Shown: positions 36,405 through 44,566 of the stretch, piece after piece
Layout: every line of letters starts with the position of its first letter
Numbering within the stretch: the first letter of the stretch is position 1
Assembly: GCF_016724845.1 (NCBI RefSeq)
Contig: NZ_CP068082.1
Location: 3,410,001-3,474,000 of the forward strand
Direction: 5' to 3'
Length of the DNA stretch: 64,000 nucleotides
From: Sphingobacterium spiritivorum
GTDB taxonomy: Bacteria > Bacteroidota > Bacteroidia > Sphingobacteriales > Sphingobacteriaceae
Translations under genes and position numbers: made by a program
The notes under the pieces: model-generated
Databases searched by the model: none
What the model saw: the letters and a program-made list of their open reading frames with translations, nothing else
What the model was told of the DNA's origin: nothing

Positions 36405-36833
36405 AATTATTCCTGATTAAATAGTTTAACATTTATCAATCAGGCGTCATCAGCTTACTAAAGCGGTTTGGTTAAGGAAGAACACCATTTCCTTTTTAAT
36501 TGTCTGTGAGCAAATCTAAGAACTATCTTTCAGGAATACAAGATATCTAATTGTTTTTATCGGTGATAAGATGGTATAGTACCTGCAGACTAACCTCTCT
36601 CCCGATAAAATCAGGATATCTCCTTAAAAAGGAGAGAAAAAGGCTTTTCATGCTAGTTTTCTCTCCCTTTCAGCAAGTCCGGTTACTTTGGTATAATAGA
36701 CAGTGAAAGAGTCTTTGCTTCAAATTTGCTGCTTAGGACAGCATCAAATGTGTAATCCATACTGATACAAATACGGCATAACAACTCCTGCGTCAGTTGG
36801 CGTCCCCGCCAACTGTTATCTAACCGTTCTGTA
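36405..36833. other. Intergenic region with hairpins, no clear gene
   Basis: In 429 bp upstream of the ClC gene I find no gene. A short frame on the minus strand (36683-36934) overlaps the GNAT gene and has no recognisable family. Two palindromes are present: TCTCCTT-AAA-AAGGAGA near 36610-36626 and a perfect 9-bp stem at 36794-36815. Confidence 0.6.
36794..36815. repeat. GC-rich palindrome CAGTTGGCG-TCCC-CGCCAACTG
   Basis: A perfect 9-bp inverted repeat with a 4-nt loop, GC-rich in an AT-rich surrounding, 19 bp past the stop of the small GNAT gene. There is no T-tract on either side, so it may be a repeated extragenic palindrome or a Rho-type terminator. Confidence 0.5.
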
Positions 36834-37115
36834 TTAAAACAATACGTCTTTGATCTCCGGTGACTTGTCAAATACCGATTTGGCAAAAGGACACAAGGGT
36901 AATATTTTGATATGGTTGGTACGGGCAAAATCAACTATTTCCAACACAATCTTTTTTCCAATAGATTGTCCTCTGTATTCATCGCTTACATCTGTATGAT
37001 CAATAATGATTTTGGTTTCTCCCGCATAGGTATAAGTGATTCGTCCTGCTTCGATATCCTGATCCATCATTGAAAAGTATCCTTTTTGTCCTTCCTGTAC
37101 GTGTTTGATTTCCAT
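36834..37115 (-). CDS. Small YjdJ-type GNAT-like N-acetyltransferase
   Basis: A 93-residue minimal acetyltransferase of the YjdJ/GNAT-like family. 'GRITYTYAGETKIIIDHTDVSDEYRGQSIGKKIV' contains the acetyl-CoA loop (RGQSIGKK) and 'ILPLCPFAKSVFDKSPE' is the typical ending with its conserved Cys. These proteins often act on small molecules or detoxify reactive amines; the substrate here is unknown. It is monocistronic. Confidence 0.85.
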   Translation of the reverse strand: MEIKHVQEGQKGYFSMMDQDIEAGRITYTYAGETKIIIDHTDVSDEYRGQSIGKKIVLEIVDFARTNHIKILPLCPFAKSVFDKSPEIKDVLF

Positions 37116-37249
37116 TTTTTTATGTTTTTATAAGTTACTGATCTGTATTGCAAACCAACTACTGATAACAACCATCAGTTTTTGGTTTTGTTTTGTAGGA
37201 CAAAGCTATTGCTTCAGGAAGAAGTAAACATTGAGGCATGATAAGAAAA

Positions 37250-37846
37250 TCACAAAGGTTTGAAATTTCGCGTAGCCAGATCTTTCCGTACGCGACTCAG
37301 ACTTTCAGGCGTTATTCCTAGGTAGGAAGCAATGAGCGTCTGTGGAACTCGAAGGGTTAGGCTTGGATATATTTTGATAAAATCAAGATACCTTTCCTCT
37401 GCAGTAGCGCTAAGTAACAGTGTGATCCTCTTTTGTAAATGACGGATATGATTATGCAGATTCTTATTGTTAAATTCCAGAAATGAGGGGTTATCCTGTG
37501 AAAGCTTTATAATAAATTCTTCTTCTATCAGCATGACTTTACTATCTTCAAGTGCCTGAATATAATAATGGGATGGAAGACCGAAATATACACTTCCTCT
37601 GTCCGATACAAACCAATTTTCCGGGGCAAACTGAAGGATATGCTCTTTGCCTTTTTCATCTATGGAATATTGTTTGAGTAGTCCCTGTTCGACAAAATAG
37701 GTGTATTTACCAACCTCACCTTCCCGAAGAAGATAATTCCCTTTTTTAACGGCTACAGTGCGGCAATGGGATACCAGTTGTTCGACACTTTCTGTATCTA
37801 TTTCAATGTTAGAAGTCAGGTAGCTTACAAAGGAAAAATTGTTCAT
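37250..37846 (-). CDS. Crp/Fnr-family transcriptional regulator
   Basis: A 198-residue regulator with an N-terminal cyclic-nucleotide-binding-like barrel (about 20-120, 'GNYLLREGEVGKYTYFVEQGLLKQY') and a C-terminal winged helix. In the winged helix, 'VPQTLIASYLGITPESLSRVRK' around residues 168-189 is the recognition helix-turn-helix. No Cys cluster for an Fe-S centre is present, so it is not an oxygen-sensing FNR. The family pattern is of Bacteroidota regulators that often control neighbouring stress genes. Nearby targets are unclear; the divergent side is a long AT-rich gap before the carotenoid regulator. Confidence 0.88.
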   Translation of the reverse strand: MNNFSFVSYLTSNIEIDTESVEQLVSHCRTVAVKKGNYLLREGEVGKYTYFVEQGLLKQYSIDEKGKEHILQFAPENWFVSDRGSVYFGLPSHYYIQALEDSKVMLIEEEFIIKLSQDNPSFLEFNNKNLHNHIRHLQKRITLLLSATAEERYLDFIKIYPSLTLRVPQTLIASYLGITPESLSRVRKDLATRNFKPL

Positions 37847-38225
37847 GCGTCAATAGATGTTTATGGTTTAAACTTAGCCATTTTTTTAGATCTTAACGAA
37901 CCTGATACGAGTTTAGTGAAAAATGTATGCATAAACAGATGTATATATTTATGTATCAATATAGTCTGTTTAAAAACTAAATGTTACAGGGCTAGATAAG
38001 TTATACTTAAAATTGATTTTATTTTTTTATATGAATATTTGATTTTTATTTTTTGTTTTAAATCTGTGTTGATGTTGATTTGTTTTTAAGGTGTTTGTTT
38101 TCAGTTACTTGTTTTCTGTTGATCTGTTGTTTTAATGAATGGTATACACTAGAAAGATTTAAAAAAATAAAAGTATGTTTACAATCTATTATTATTTAAT
38201 TTTGAGTACTATAATTTAGCAAATA
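37847..38225. other. AT-rich intergenic region upstream of carotenoid regulator
   Basis: These 379 bp between two divergent regulators hold no credible gene. T-rich tracts dominate 38020-38130. A -7 box for the downstream regulator is at 38197-38204. The length and AT-richness suggest a control region with binding sites that I cannot assign. Confidence 0.6.
38197..38204 (+). promoter_or_regulatory. Putative -7 box of the carotenoid-linked regulator
   Basis: TAATTTTG fits TAnnTTTG, 21 bp upstream of the ATG at 38226. No proper -33 TTG. Confidence 0.4.
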
Positions 38226-38885
38226 ATGTCTATGATACCTAAGAACTTGTTGATTCAGGTCATCGATCAACTGGATGAATATTGTGCACAATATCCTGAA
38301 GATCTTACATATGAAGGATTTGCATCTTTTGTACATGTGAACCGTCTTTCTCAAAATACCGTCACCCGACAGGTGGGCGGGGACTATGTGCCCATTATGG
38401 AGCGGGATATGCCGGCTGAAGATATCGGAAAACTATTGGTCATGTTATACAGATATGCCAAAAATTATATAAAAATAGCATTTGCGGGTACGCCCTTGCA
38501 GACTCCTGAAGAATTCACCTATCTGATGGTTCTGTTCACTTATGACAAATTACCGCAATCGGAATTGATCCGTAAGAATATTATGGAAAAAGCCTCCGGT
38601 AATGAAGTGATCAAGAGATTGATGCGGATGGGAATGATCATGGAGGCCGAACGATCCGGTGACAAGCGATCCAAACCGATTTCGATTTCTCCTATGGGGC
38701 GGAAAGTACTTATTGATATGCTGCCTAAAATGAGAATGGTGGGAAATGTCGTGTCCGGAAATCTCAATCAAACAGAACGCCAGTTGCTGATCTATCTTCT
38801 GGCCAAACTGGACCATTATCACCATGATCAGTACGGACATAAAGACAAGCAGGAGCTTGAAGATTATCTCCACAAAGAAAAGTAA
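38226..38885 (+). CDS. MarR-like winged-helix regulator next to carotenoid operon
   Basis: A 219-residue protein whose C-terminal part (about 95-190) has a winged-helix pattern: 'EEFTYLMVLFTYDKLPQSELIRKN', then 'EVIKRLMRMGMIMEAERSGDKRSKPISISPMGRKV', where the wing carries the basic residues. This matches MarR-type regulators. Its N-terminal 80 residues are longer than in a standard MarR. Its stop codon directly abuts that of crtY with no base between. A role in controlling pigment synthesis is suggested by position in this phylum, but no operator has been identified. Confidence 0.8.
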   Translation: MSMIPKNLLIQVIDQLDEYCAQYPEDLTYEGFASFVHVNRLSQNTVTRQVGGDYVPIMERDMPAEDIGKLLVMLYRYAKNYIKIAFAGTPLQTPEEFTYLMVLFTYDKLPQSELIRKNIMEKASGNEVIKRLMRMGMIMEAERSGDKRSKPISISPMGRKVLIDMLPKMRMVGNVVSGNLNQTERQLLIYLLAKLDHYHHDQYGHKDKQELEDYLHKEK

Positions 38886-40067
38886 CTATGCTTTTACTCC
38901 AAAAAGTTCTTTAAGAGCATATAGTGAAAAAAGGAAAATCGGTAACTTGACGAAAAGTCTTAATTCTTCCAGGAGAGAAGTGTCGTTATTAAGAAAGCGA
39001 AAAACCCGGGCGGCATCATTTCGCTGAAACATACTGAATAAAATACGATGGCCTTTTTCAGGCTGATCTTTTAGGATACGTAATAAGATCCGGTCATAAA
39101 AATGGAACCTGTCAAACGTTGGAGATGAAGCGTACTGATCTAAGGTTTCATTTTTGAGATGGTTAAGTATCTGCCCGATCTGTTTCTGTATAAAGTAAAA
39201 AGTATACCCAGTAGAAGCCTTGCTACATCCTGCTGCAGTACCGAGATATATAATATTTCCCTTACGTCTGGGAAAACGATATGAAGTCATCGGGATTTTG
39301 CCTTCTTCCGTTTTCGTTATTTCATAGTGATTACGACCAATGTGCTGATCCAGATATTGTCTTAAATTTCTTTCAAAATACTCAGGGGGTTGTAAGATCG
39401 GTGTAAATAAGGTGTATTCTATCAGAGCTTTATTCGTATCGGAAGGTAATGTATAAAAAAAAGCAACATGATTCTTTTGTTCGGCTCTGAAATCCATAAT
39501 ATCTGCTACCTCCTTGTCGAAAGCTGCGAAATCAGTTTTAACAAAATAACCCTGAAATTGTTGCCAGAGTGTATTGGCATTTGAATGCTTCAGCATATCC
39601 GGATCAAATCGGCTGTCAAATACAGAATTGGTTATGAATCTGCCGGATTTTGTCATTACAATAAGCTCCTCCCCTGTAGATTGGGTAATGTCGGTTACAT
39701 CATCCGTGTGCATCGTGATTTGAGGATGGGACTGAATGATATTAAAACAATAGGATCTGAAATCTTCTGAAGATACAGACTTATATGTAAAGGGATTTGT
39801 AGGGCTGATAATCTGTTTTTCATCCGTATACAATCTTAGCTTTTGCCAGCGTGTATGGCATAAAAAATCAAAATTACCATGATGTTCCTCCCAGAATGAC
39901 CATGTTCTGTTGGCGTACTCCTCAAAGCTGCGGTCTATCAGTAATAATCTTTTACCTGTGGAAATGAGGTAATCCTTTAGTGCTGTGACAAGACTAAGGC
40001 CGGACAGACCGGCACCTATCACAATATAATCAAAGCTATTTTTGTGGGCTTCGGTTTCTTTCATCAT
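38886..40067 (-). CDS. crtY: Lycopene beta-cyclase CrtY
   Basis: A 393-residue flavoprotein cyclising lycopene to beta-carotene. It has an N-terminal dinucleotide fold FDYIVIGAGLSGLSLV (about residues 12-27), 'LIDRSFEEYANRTWSFWEE' and 'GTAAGCSKASTGYTF', which are signatures of the CrtY family. Its start overlaps the crtZ stop by 32 bp, suggesting translational coupling. It is last in the operon and its stop codon touches that of the regulator gene, leaving no room for a terminator between them. Confidence 0.92.
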   Translation of the reverse strand: MMKETEAHKNSFDYIVIGAGLSGLSLVTALKDYLISTGKRLLLIDRSFEEYANRTWSFWEEHHGNFDFLCHTRWQKLRLYTDEKQIISPTNPFTYKSVSSEDFRSYCFNIIQSHPQITMHTDDVTDITQSTGEELIVMTKSGRFITNSVFDSRFDPDMLKHSNANTLWQQFQGYFVKTDFAAFDKEVADIMDFRAEQKNHVAFFYTLPSDTNKALIEYTLFTPILQPPEYFERNLRQYLDQHIGRNHYEITKTEEGKIPMTSYRFPRRKGNIIYLGTAAGCSKASTGYTFYFIQKQIGQILNHLKNETLDQYASSPTFDRFHFYDRILLRILKDQPEKGHRILFSMFQRNDAARVFRFLNNDTSLLEELRLFVKLPIFLFSLYALKELFGVKA

Positions 40068-40521
40068 CTGCCTTGATCTTATTTCTATACTTTTTTTCTA
40101 CCCACAAAAATCCAAATGACTCACCGGGATCAGCATTTAAGTGCTTATGATGCATCTTGTGTCCCCATCTCATCGCTCTTATATAACTGTTTTTGGAATT
40201 TCTGAGCCATTTGATACGTTGATGGATAATAATATCATGTACAAGAAAGTAAGCAATCCCGTATAATAGAATTCCTGCAGCTACATAACTCAGCCATGGA
40301 GTATCGGTTGAATTTCCGCGTTCAAAAAGGATAATACATGGGACGGCAAAGATGACCGCAAACCAGTCATTCTTTTCTAATGCTCCGGGAGTCGTCTGGT
40401 GATGGTCTTTGTGGAGGAACCATAAGAAACCGTGCATTACATAGCGATGTGTCAGCCAGGTAATGACTTCCATTAGACAGAATGTAAAGAGTGTAATAAG
40501 AATACCCAGGATCCAGTGCAT
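40036..40521 (-). CDS. crtZ: Beta-carotene hydroxylase CrtZ
   Basis: A 161-residue membrane di-iron hydroxylase. The conserved histidine clusters are complete: HRYVMHGFLWFLHKDHH, HDIIIHQR and HKMHHKH. Several hydrophobic helices flank them. It adds 3- and 3'-hydroxyl groups to beta-carotene, giving cryptoxanthin and zeaxanthin. The gene lies 4 bp after idi and overlaps crtY by 32 bp. Together with CrtY the presence of CrtZ predicts a yellow zeaxanthin-type pigment. Confidence 0.93.
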   Translation of the reverse strand: MHWILGILITLFTFCLMEVITWLTHRYVMHGFLWFLHKDHHQTTPGALEKNDWFAVIFAVPCIILFERGNSTDTPWLSYVAAGILLYGIAYFLVHDIIIHQRIKWLRNSKNSYIRAMRWGHKMHHKHLNADPGESFGFLWVEKKYRNKIKADDERNRSPQK

Positions 40522-40525
40522 GATG

Positions 40526-41059
40526 TTAAGATTTAGTATTTAAGTGATCCATATAATGCTGGAAAATAATTTTGAACCAGATTGTAAACGATTGAGGTTC
40601 CTGTTGTATACGGGAAGAAATATCATCCAGAGTCAGGTAGGTGAAGGAAGATACTTCGTCGGGATCAGGAATTATATTACCGCTGTAGGTGCCAACAAAA
40701 ATATGATCCATTTCATGTTCGATCATATCATTATCCAGATTTGCGAAATATTTGAATTTGTAAATGTAAGATAAGGGGCAGTCGAACCCCATTTCTTCCT
40801 GAAGTCTTCGGTGTGCAGCCTCTATCGTTGTTTCGTCCGGACGTGGATGACTGCAGCATGCATTTGTCCACAGCCCCCCGCTATGATATTTTTGATCTGC
40901 TCTTTTCTGTAAGAGCATTTTTCCTTCTGTGTCAAAGATTAATACCGAAAAAGCACGATGCAATATTCCCAGACGATGTGCTTCAGATTTGGATGTTGTT
41001 CCTGTTTTTTCATCGTTGTCATTGACCGTTATGAGTTCTTGTTCTATAGGTGTTATCAT
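40526..41059 (-). CDS. idi: Type 1 isopentenyl-diphosphate delta-isomerase
   Basis: A 177-residue Nudix-type isomerase interconverting IPP and DMAPP. The active-site Cys is in TNACCSHP, the Nudix-box segment follows (AAHRRLQEEMGFDC), and the catalytic Glu region is NDMIEHEMDHIF. Placement inside the carotenoid operon supplies DMAPP primer for chain elongation. A GGPP synthase (crtE) is not in this window and must be encoded elsewhere. Confidence 0.95.
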   Translation of the reverse strand: MITPIEQELITVNDNDEKTGTTSKSEAHRLGILHRAFSVLIFDTEGKMLLQKRADQKYHSGGLWTNACCSHPRPDETTIEAAHRRLQEEMGFDCPLSYIYKFKYFANLDNDMIEHEMDHIFVGTYSGNIIPDPDEVSSFTYLTLDDISSRIQQEPQSFTIWFKIIFQHYMDHLNTKS

Positions 41060-41074
41060 GATTCTATCATATAG

Positions 41075-41926
41075 CTATGCCAGATTAGTGGCTAATCTGC
41101 TTCCCAGACTTATTCTAAGTAAAAGCAATAATTTTTGATAATCAGGTACTCTGATCCTCTTATTTAAAATGTTTTCGGGAGGTAATCGTTTTATTTTTTC
41201 GAACAGACACAGGTAGTACCGGTAGGCCAGCAATACCCCATATCTGGATTTGGCAGGTAGTTGCATCAATCCGTCAAAGGCTTGTTCAAAATCTTTTGTG
41301 ATCTGTTGTTCAATTTTGATTTTGGTATCCTTATCGAATTGGTCCATCTGTATATCATGAAAATATCTTCTTCCCAGATCGTACGTATCTTCCCGAAGAT
41401 CCCGCATAAAATTTACTTTTTGAAAAGCTGCTCCCAATGCCTGTGCCGAGGGGGTTAGTTTTCTGATAAGTTCCAGATCTCCCTCACAGAAAATATGCAG
41501 ACACATAAGACCCACCACCTCTGCTGACCCGTAAATATAAGCATTTAGTTCATTCTGATCTTTCCAGACCTTCTTGTCTAAATCTGCATACATACTTTCA
41601 AAAAAGGCATGTATATAATGATGATCAATTTGATATGTATTGACTACCCACTGAAAGCTGTGTAGTACAGGGTTTATACTTACTCCGGACTGTATCGCCC
41701 CAAATGTATCCCTTTTGAAATCGTCCAGCAGACTCTTTTTATTATACCCGTGAAAGCTGTCCACAATCTCATCCGCCAATCTCACAAATCCATAGATGCT
41801 GTAAATTGGTCTGTGCAGATCAGCGTGTAACACAGATATGGCACTGCTAAAGGATGTGCTGTAAAGCTGGGTGACCTTTTTGCTACACAGGCGGGATAGT
41901 TCATTGAAGATTTTGAGATTGTCCAT
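41075..41926 (-). CDS. crtB: Phytoene synthase CrtB
   Basis: A 283-residue squalene/phytoene synthase-fold enzyme that couples two GGPP molecules to phytoene. The two Asp-rich motifs are seen: 'RLADEIVDSF' near residue 48-57 and 'NFMRDLREDTYDLGRRYF' near 170-187. It starts 13 bp after the crtI stop and ends 15 bp before idi. Length and motifs are complete. Confidence 0.93.
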   Translation of the reverse strand: MDNLKIFNELSRLCSKKVTQLYSTSFSSAISVLHADLHRPIYSIYGFVRLADEIVDSFHGYNKKSLLDDFKRDTFGAIQSGVSINPVLHSFQWVVNTYQIDHHYIHAFFESMYADLDKKVWKDQNELNAYIYGSAEVVGLMCLHIFCEGDLELIRKLTPSAQALGAAFQKVNFMRDLREDTYDLGRRYFHDIQMDQFDKDTKIKIEQQITKDFEQAFDGLMQLPAKSRYGVLLAYRYYLCLFEKIKRLPPENILNKRIRVPDYQKLLLLLRISLGSRLATNLA

Positions 41927-41939
41927 GGGTAGATGTTTA

Positions 41940-43421
41940 TTAGATTTTGGGGGATGATGTCTTGCTTAAATATCGGGCAACTTGATCTGCGACTATTTTT
42001 CCGGAAAGTAAAGCCGGAGGCACGCCCGGTCCGGGGACAGATAGCTGACCGCAGTATAACATATTGTCCACTTTGCGGTTTTTAAGACTTGGTTTGCCAA
42101 ATGCAGTCTGGCTAAGTGTATTTGCCAGGCCGTAGGCATTCCCTTTAAAGGCATGATAATCGTCTTTGAAATCTTTAATGCTGTATTTTTTTTGATAACA
42201 GATATGCGACATAATATCGGTCTGTAGTCTTGTTTCCATTCTCCTGATTACATTTTCAAAGTAAAAGGATGCAATTTCTTCAATACCTTCCTCTAATCCT
42301 GATGCCAGAGGAATTAATACAAAAAGGTTCTCATGTCCCTCAGGTGCTACAGAAGGATCCGTAACAGAAGGAGCACAGACATAAAACATAGGCTCTTTTG
42401 GCCACTCTTCCTTATCATACAAAGAGCTTGCATGAGCATTAAAATCACTGTCAAAAAATAAGGTATGGTGGGTGAGCGCCAGTTTTTTGTTGATTCCCAG
42501 GTAAAAGATAAGACACGTAGGAGCCATCTGACGCTTACTCCAGTAGGTTTCATTATAATTGCGGAGATGTGCCGGTAGCAACTGTTCCATGTAGTGGTAG
42601 TCGCCACTGGCGATGACAAAGTCAGAATGAATAATTCTATTATTAACTTTTAATCCTTTTACATGTCTTTCTTCTACAAGCAACTCGTTGATATCATGAT
42701 CAAAATAAAAGGATACGCCCAGTTCTTTTGCTAATTTATATTGCGCCTCTATAATGTTATACATACCGCCTTTAGGGTACCATGTACCGAGAGAAGCATC
42801 TGCATAATTCATCAAACTGTACATGGCCGGGATTTTATCCGGCATTGCTCCCAGAAAAAGTACCGGAAATTTCATGAGCTTCTGTAAATACGGATTTTTG
42901 AAATACTTATTGACATGAGTATCCATATTAGACAGCAGATCCAGACGCATCAATGCTTTGAAAATATCCGGTTGGACGTACTCCATGACACTTAAAGAAG
43001 GAAATGTAGCGTATTTCTTCAAGCCTATCTCATATTTGACAGCTGCATTATGCATAAACTGTCTTAGCTTTTGTTTACTGCCAGGCTCTATAGATTCGAA
43101 TAGATTTTCCAATTCGGTCATATCTGCAGGTACAGGTAGCTCCATTTCATCAAAAATGATTGTATAGGACGGATCTAAGCGCTGTAATTCATAGTAATCT
43201 GAAACTTCGTGACCAAAATCCTGAAAGAACGAAGCAATAATATCCGGCATCCAATACCAGCTAGGGCCCATATCGAACACAAACCCTTCTTCCCGAAATT
43301 GACGGGCACGACCTCCTGCTGTGCTGTTCTTCTCAAAAACGGAGACCTTGTGACCTTGCTTTGCCAGATAGCAGGCTGCAGCCAGACCCGATATTCCTGA
43401 TCCTATTATTGAAACATTCAT
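41940..43421 (-). CDS. crtI: Phytoene desaturase CrtI
   Basis: A 493-residue FAD enzyme desaturating phytoene to lycopene. The N-terminal dinucleotide motif is SIIGSGISGLAAACYLAKQG, followed by 'FEKNSTAGGRARQF'. The C-terminal family motif 'VPGPGVPPALLSGKIVADQV' is present. It is the first gene of the operon crtI-crtB-idi-crtZ-crtY, with a -7 box 27 bp upstream and a 450-bp AT-rich gap behind it. All five genes together turn GGPP into zeaxanthin. Confidence 0.95.
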   Translation of the reverse strand: MNVSIIGSGISGLAAACYLAKQGHKVSVFEKNSTAGGRARQFREEGFVFDMGPSWYWMPDIIASFFQDFGHEVSDYYELQRLDPSYTIIFDEMELPVPADMTELENLFESIEPGSKQKLRQFMHNAAVKYEIGLKKYATFPSLSVMEYVQPDIFKALMRLDLLSNMDTHVNKYFKNPYLQKLMKFPVLFLGAMPDKIPAMYSLMNYADASLGTWYPKGGMYNIIEAQYKLAKELGVSFYFDHDINELLVEERHVKGLKVNNRIIHSDFVIASGDYHYMEQLLPAHLRNYNETYWSKRQMAPTCLIFYLGINKKLALTHHTLFFDSDFNAHASSLYDKEEWPKEPMFYVCAPSVTDPSVAPEGHENLFVLIPLASGLEEGIEEIASFYFENVIRRMETRLQTDIMSHICYQKKYSIKDFKDDYHAFKGNAYGLANTLSQTAFGKPSLKNRKVDNMLYCGQLSVPGPGVPPALLSGKIVADQVARYLSKTSSPKI

Positions 43422-43447
43422 ATAGTTTGATAAAATTCAAATGTTAT

Positions 43448-43455
43448 CAAATATA
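43448..43455 (-). promoter_or_regulatory. Putative -7 box of the crt operon
   Basis: TATATTTG on the minus strand matches TAnnTTTG, 26 bp upstream of the crtI ATG. The -33 region is AT-rich without TTG, which may indicate need for an activator. Confidence 0.45.
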
Positions 43456-43842
43456 GTATTTTTTAATTCTATTTTTGTTGATATTTTAATTAAAAAAGTT
43501 TTAAAACAAACATATTGTAGTAAATTTAGTCTGTTATAATATATTTGGTTTTTAGATAATGGAATGTTTACAACAAGTTAGATGCTTTTTAATCAGGGGT
43601 CGTTGTACATAGAAGAATGCTGACAGAGTATAACAATGAGATACAAACAGCATAAGATGTGTTTTTAAGTATGGAATCTGGGTTGATTCGGAGAAAATGG
43701 ATTGGGGTGAAATCCGGATGATATAAATTATCGTAAATAAGGAAAAGCAGAAGAAATTAAACTATGTGCTGCATCGCCTTTTTATAGCTTATAACTTATA
43801 ATGAAACCTTTATTTAATATAGTTTATAGTTAGTGTAGTGGA

Positions 43843-43864
43843 GTGGTAAACGTAAGTTTACCAC
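43843..43864 (-). terminator. Hairpin after GNAT gene
   Basis: A perfect stem GTGGTAAAC/GTTTACCAC with loop GTAA, 6 bp past the stop of the following leftward gene. It lacks a T-tract, so strength is uncertain. Confidence 0.5.
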
Positions 43865-43870
43865 CCATTC

Positions 43871-44419
43871 TTATTGAACGGAATAGTTCCATTCTTCTTT
43901 TAGCATAGAAAACACCACCAGATCCAGGAATATACCATTTACAAGTTCGGATTGCCGTAAAATACCTTCCCTTTGAAAACCCAGTCTCTGAGGTATAGCC
44001 TGACTTTTGGTGTTTTCTACTGCTGCTTTTATTTCTATGCGGTTTAATCCAAGTTCGTTAAATGCAAGATCAATAATCTGCCTGCAGGATCTGCTGATTA
44101 TCCCTTCTCCTTCCATATCTCTGTTCAGCCAATATCCGATAGCAGCACTTTTGTTCTGTTGATTTATATGATGTAGTCCTATTCTGCCTACGATCGTCTG
44201 GTCGGAGAGAATGACAAAACTTATCTCCTGTTGCTGATCATACAGATCCATACAATATTGTATATACTGATCAAAGTCTGTCACTTCCTGCATATTGCCT
44301 ACCCATGGTAAAAATCTGGAGAGATGATCCCGGTTCTGATCCACAGCTTTAAGGAGTCCCTCTGCATGTTCGGGAGATGTCTGTTGCAGTTTGATATGTT
44401 CATCTATTTTAATTTCCAT
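43871..44419 (-). CDS. RimL-like GNAT N-acetyltransferase
   Basis: A 182-residue acetyltransferase similar to RimJ/RimL proteins. 'LLKAVDQNRDHLSRFLPWVGNMQEV' near the N-terminus is characteristic of RimL-type proteins. 'AAIGYWLNRDMEGEGIISRSCR' is the region before the CoA loop and 'LNRIEIKAAVENTKSQAIPQRLGFQREG' the later core. RimL relatives acetylate N-termini of ribosomal proteins or small substrates; the target is unknown. Monocistronic. Confidence 0.88.
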   Translation of the reverse strand: MEIKIDEHIKLQQTSPEHAEGLLKAVDQNRDHLSRFLPWVGNMQEVTDFDQYIQYCMDLYDQQQEISFVILSDQTIVGRIGLHHINQQNKSAAIGYWLNRDMEGEGIISRSCRQIIDLAFNELGLNRIEIKAAVENTKSQAIPQRLGFQREGILRQSELVNGIFLDLVVFSMLKEEWNYSVQ

Positions 44420-44566
44420 TTTTGGCTAATTGCTTTCTGTATGTATATCTTATATTTTTATGGAATTTATATAATTTAATTCGGTGTATTAGAAAAATAT
44501 ATTACTTTTCGATCAGGAATTATTATCTGCAGCAGGATCTTATTTTGATGTTATTCACAGAAAGAA

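Larger units (their letters stand above)
43422..43870. other. AT-rich intergenic region upstream of the crt operon
   Basis: These 449 bp show no open frame of note. The crtI -7 box (43448-43455) lies at the start of the stretch and a perfect 9-bp hairpin (43843-43864) at its end. The rest is AT-rich with no repeat or RNA gene that I recognise. Confidence 0.6.

Noticed and set aside
36610..36626. TCTCCTT-AAA-AAGGAGA hairpin as terminator of ClC gene
   Set aside because: The ClC gene is transcribed away from this site and ends at 35097; the hairpin lies upstream of its start.
36683..36934. 83-codon frame on the minus strand with a helix-turn-helix-like stretch
   Set aside because: It overlaps the GNAT gene, runs through a perfect palindrome and matches no family that I know; kept only as a note.
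43422..43870. Possible RNA gene in the gap upstream of crtI
   Set aside because: No cloverleaf or conserved riboswitch pattern could be folded by eye; only one simple hairpin at the end.
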